Part shown: piece after piece, positions 62,064 through 64,000 of the stretch
How the letters are laid out: each line of letters opens with the position of its first letter
Position numbering within the stretch: the stretch's first letter is position 1
DNA from: Clostridium sp. DL-VIII
Lineage (GTDB): Bacteria > Bacillota > Clostridia > Clostridiales > Clostridiaceae
DNA length: 64,000 bases
Assembly (NCBI RefSeq): GCF_000230835.1
Contig: NZ_CM001240.1
Location: 4,428,779 to 4,492,778, forward strand
Reading direction: 5' to 3'
Made by a program: the position numbers and the translations under genes
The notes under the pieces: model-generated
What the model was told of the DNA's origin: nothing
What the model saw: only the letters and a program-made list of their open reading frames with translations
The model's database searches: none

Positions 62064-64000
62064 TTATTCCCAGGTTATCTTCTTTTCTATCCCATATTGC
62101 CTGGCTTTTGCACCTACGGTTTTATGAGTAAGTCCAAGTACCTTTGCCGCAGCATTATAGCTTCCATACTTCTTAAGTGCTTTTTCTATTATAACTTTTT
62201 CATACTCCTTTAATGGTAATATCTCATCTGAATCAATAATCATATCTATTTCATTGCATCTTTTACTTTTAATTTTAGTACTAGCTACAACAGCATCTTC
62301 TCTCATATAAGCTGGAAGATCATTTAATTCTATTACTCCTGTCTCATTTAAAGTCATTAATCTCTCTACTAAATTCTCTAATTCCCTTATGTTTCCCGGC
62401 CACTTATATTCTAATAAAGCTTCCATTGCATCATTTGTCACCATAGTTATCCTTTTCTTTATCCTTTTACCGATTTTATCTATAAAATGTTCCAATAAAG
62501 GTGCTATATCCTGCTTTCTCTCTCTGAGTGGTGGTAAAAATATTGGAATTACATTCAATCGATAATATAAATCCTCTCTAAATTCATTTAACTTTACCAT
62601 CTCTTCTAAGTTTCTGTGAGTAGCTGCAATTATTCTAACATTTATTTTTATGGTTTCTTCTCCACCAATTCTCTGAAACTCTTTTTCTTGAATTACTCTT
62701 AAAACTTTAGCCTGCATACTTTTATCCATTTCTCCTATTTCATCTAAAAGTATAGTCCCATTTTGAGCTAATTCGAATTTACCTAACTTCCTTTTTACAG
62801 CTCCTGTAAAAGCCCCTTTTTCATATCCAAACAATTCACTTTCTAATAAAGTCTGAGGTATCGCAGCACAATTTACTCTAATAAAAGGTCCATTCGAATT
62901 ATTACTAGAAAAATGTATTCCCTCTGCAATTAACTCTTTTCCTGTTCCGCTTTCTCCTCGTATTAATACTGTAATATCTGTTTTTGCTGCTTTTAAAGTC
63001 GTAGCTAATGCATCGAGTATCTTACCGCTATGCCCTATATATTTTGAAAATGCTGAATCAGGTTTTTTGGTTCTCATAAGCTCTTCCTCTAAATATTCAG
63101 CTTTTGCAGAAACCTGATTTAATTTCTCAGATAACTTTTGAACTTCTGTTACATTTTTAACTACAGATACTACTCCTGTTATCTCCTCATCAATTATTAT
63201 TGGATTTACATTAGAAACTATTATGACGCCATTTTCTTTGTAACTTATAGCTCCTACAACACTTTCTCCAGTAGTAAGTACTTTCATTCTTGCCCCATCT
63301 TTTGATATTTCTTTAATATTTTTATTTAATATCTCTTCTTCTTTTTTATTTAAAATTCTAAGATACGCCTTATTCACATAGGTTATATATCCTTCTGCAT
63401 TTATTACACATATGCCATCCTGTACAGTTTCTAATATAAGCTGTAGTCTCTCTTTCAATTCCTTTACAGTTCTTAATTCGTCTTTAACCTTTTCTAAATT
63501 TGAAATATCATTAAATACTGCTAAAGCACCTTTAGGTTTTTTATCTATTATTATCGGCGTTCTATTTATGAGCAATATTCTATTATTTATTATTTCTTTT
63601 ACCATTAACTCTGACTTACCAGTTCTATTTATTTCATGAAGATTTATAAACGATATAACTTCATATACTTTTTTGCCTATGGCATCACCTGCAGATATCC
63701 CCAATATTCTTTCCGCTTCCTCATTGAATATAGAAATTATATCCTGCTCATCTGTTGCAATAATTCCATTTGGTATATTACTAAATACATGTTCTAAGGT
63801 TATTGTATTATTATTTATTATGTTATCAACTTGATTTATAGTACTTTTATCTTCTAAATCAAAATCACTTTGCAGAAAATCACATAATTCATCTAAGGCC
63901 TCTTTCGGATCTTCTCCATGAGCTTCTACCGTAATCTTTTCATTTTTCTTTACTTTTAATAAAACCAAAGGCATAAGACTTGTTGCTAAAATCTTCTTTT
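62064..64000 (-). CDS. Sigma-54-dependent activator with HPr-like N-terminus (partial)
   Basis: The gene runs off the right edge; its start is not in the window. Visible: the end of a HPr-like domain (ILATSLMPLVLLKVKKNEKI, TVEAHGEDPKEALDELCDFL), a PAS domain near residue 62 after the Met at 63974 (IPNGIIATDEQDIISIFNEE), a second PAS (DGICVINAEGYITYVNKAYL), then AAA+ with GESGTGKE, GAFTGA and ILLDEIGEMD, and a Fis-like HTH (YGSYNAAAKVLGLTHKTVGA). The HPr part suggests PTS input, fitting the PTS-fed dhaKLM operon it precedes. An internal ATG at 63974 would cut the HPr domain and is not the start. Confidence 0.9.
   Translation of the reverse strand, partial: KKILATSLMPLVLLKVKKNEKITVEAHGEDPKEALDELCDFLQSDFDLEDKSTINQVDNIINNNTITLEHVFSNIPNGIIATDEQDIISIFNEEAERILGISAGDAIGKKVYEVISFINLHEINRTGKSELMVKEIINNRILLINRTPIIIDKKPKGALAVFNDISNLEKVKDELRTVKELKERLQLILETVQDGICVINAEGYITYVNKAYLRILNKKEEEILNKNIKEISKDGARMKVLTTGESVVGAISYKENGVIIVSNVNPIIIDEEITGVVSVVKNVTEVQKLSEKLNQVSAKAEYLEEELMRTKKPDSAFSKYIGHSGKILDALATTLKAAKTDITVLIRGESGTGKELIAEGIHFSSNNSNGPFIRVNCAAIPQTLLESELFGYEKGAFTGAVKRKLGKFELAQNGTILLDEIGEMDKSMQAKVLRVIQEKEFQRIGGEETIKINVRIIAATHRNLEEMVKLNEFREDLYYRLNVIPIFLPPLRERKQDIAPLLEHFIDKIGKRIKKRITMVTNDAMEALLEYKWPGNIRELENLVERLMTLNETGVIELNDLPAYMREDAVVASTKIKSKRCNEIDMIIDSDEILPLKEYEKVIIEKALKKYGSYNAAAKVLGLTHKTVGAKARQYGIEKKITWE

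Overview
The window is AT-rich and looks like a chromosomal segment of a solvent-forming Clostridium (sensu stricto, C. beijerinckii / C. saccharoperbutylacetonicum type). The main evidence is a complete co-directional sol operon, ald-ctfA-ctfB-adc (23.9-27.5 kb). Supporting signs are an alpha/beta small acid-soluble spore protein, strong AGGAGG-type ribosome sites, TTG/GTG starts, and riboswitch and T-box control. The species is not determined.

Layout. 0-12 kb: mostly single genes (amidohydrolase, alpha/beta hydrolase, spore protein SASP, AcpH-like esterase, FGE-like lipoprotein, GH11 xylanase, condensation-domain acyltransferase, orphan PTS IIB, HD hydrolase, Asn-rich protein, ferritin-like protein). 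11.4-13.3 kb: a CycA-type amino-acid permease behind a tandem glycine riboswitch. 13.4-18 kb: a BMP-family lipoprotein and chemoreceptor operon whose first gene is split by a complete ISL3-family insertion sequence (16573-17955, 8-bp target duplication). 18.3-23.6 kb: iron-sulfur aldo/keto reductase, T-box-controlled thrS, L,D-transpeptidase. 23.6-27.8 kb: the sol operon, then a consensus promoter driving a candidate ~90-nt RNA. 27.7-34.5 kb: a DUF3644 protein and a sigma-54 system (enhancer-binding protein, three phased upstream sites, -24/-12 promoter, CoA-transferase / GntP permease / MaoC operon). 35-41 kb: secreted proteins and many broken genes. 40.5-43 kb: GntR regulator divergent from a PEBP/FAH operon. 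43-48 kb: Fur-box ferric-reductase-like gene, flavoprotein, tocopherol-cyclase-like protein and more decaying genes. 48-53.5 kb: a MerR regulator with its own-type promoter beside a DUF554 gene, a QueG-like Fe-S protein, and a flavodoxin / membrane protein / LytTR / DUF3021 operon. 54.8-59.3 kb: acetyltransferases, O-methyltransferase, overlapping OPT transporter and PqqD-like genes. 59.6-64 kb: a dhaK-dhaL-dhaM operon with a sigma-54 promoter and a HPr/PAS/AAA+ regulator that runs off the right edge.

How it fits together. Ald, CtfAB and Adc turn acyl-CoAs and re-assimilated acids into butyraldehyde/butanol and acetone. The two sigma-54 cassettes share one design: the activator gene lies just upstream of its probable target operon, the likely enhancer dyads overlap or directly follow the activator's stop codon, and the -24/-12 promoters are almost identical. 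At least ten genes are visibly broken by frameshift, nonsense, truncation, internal deletion or IS insertion. All identifications come from reading the sequence; no database search was run.
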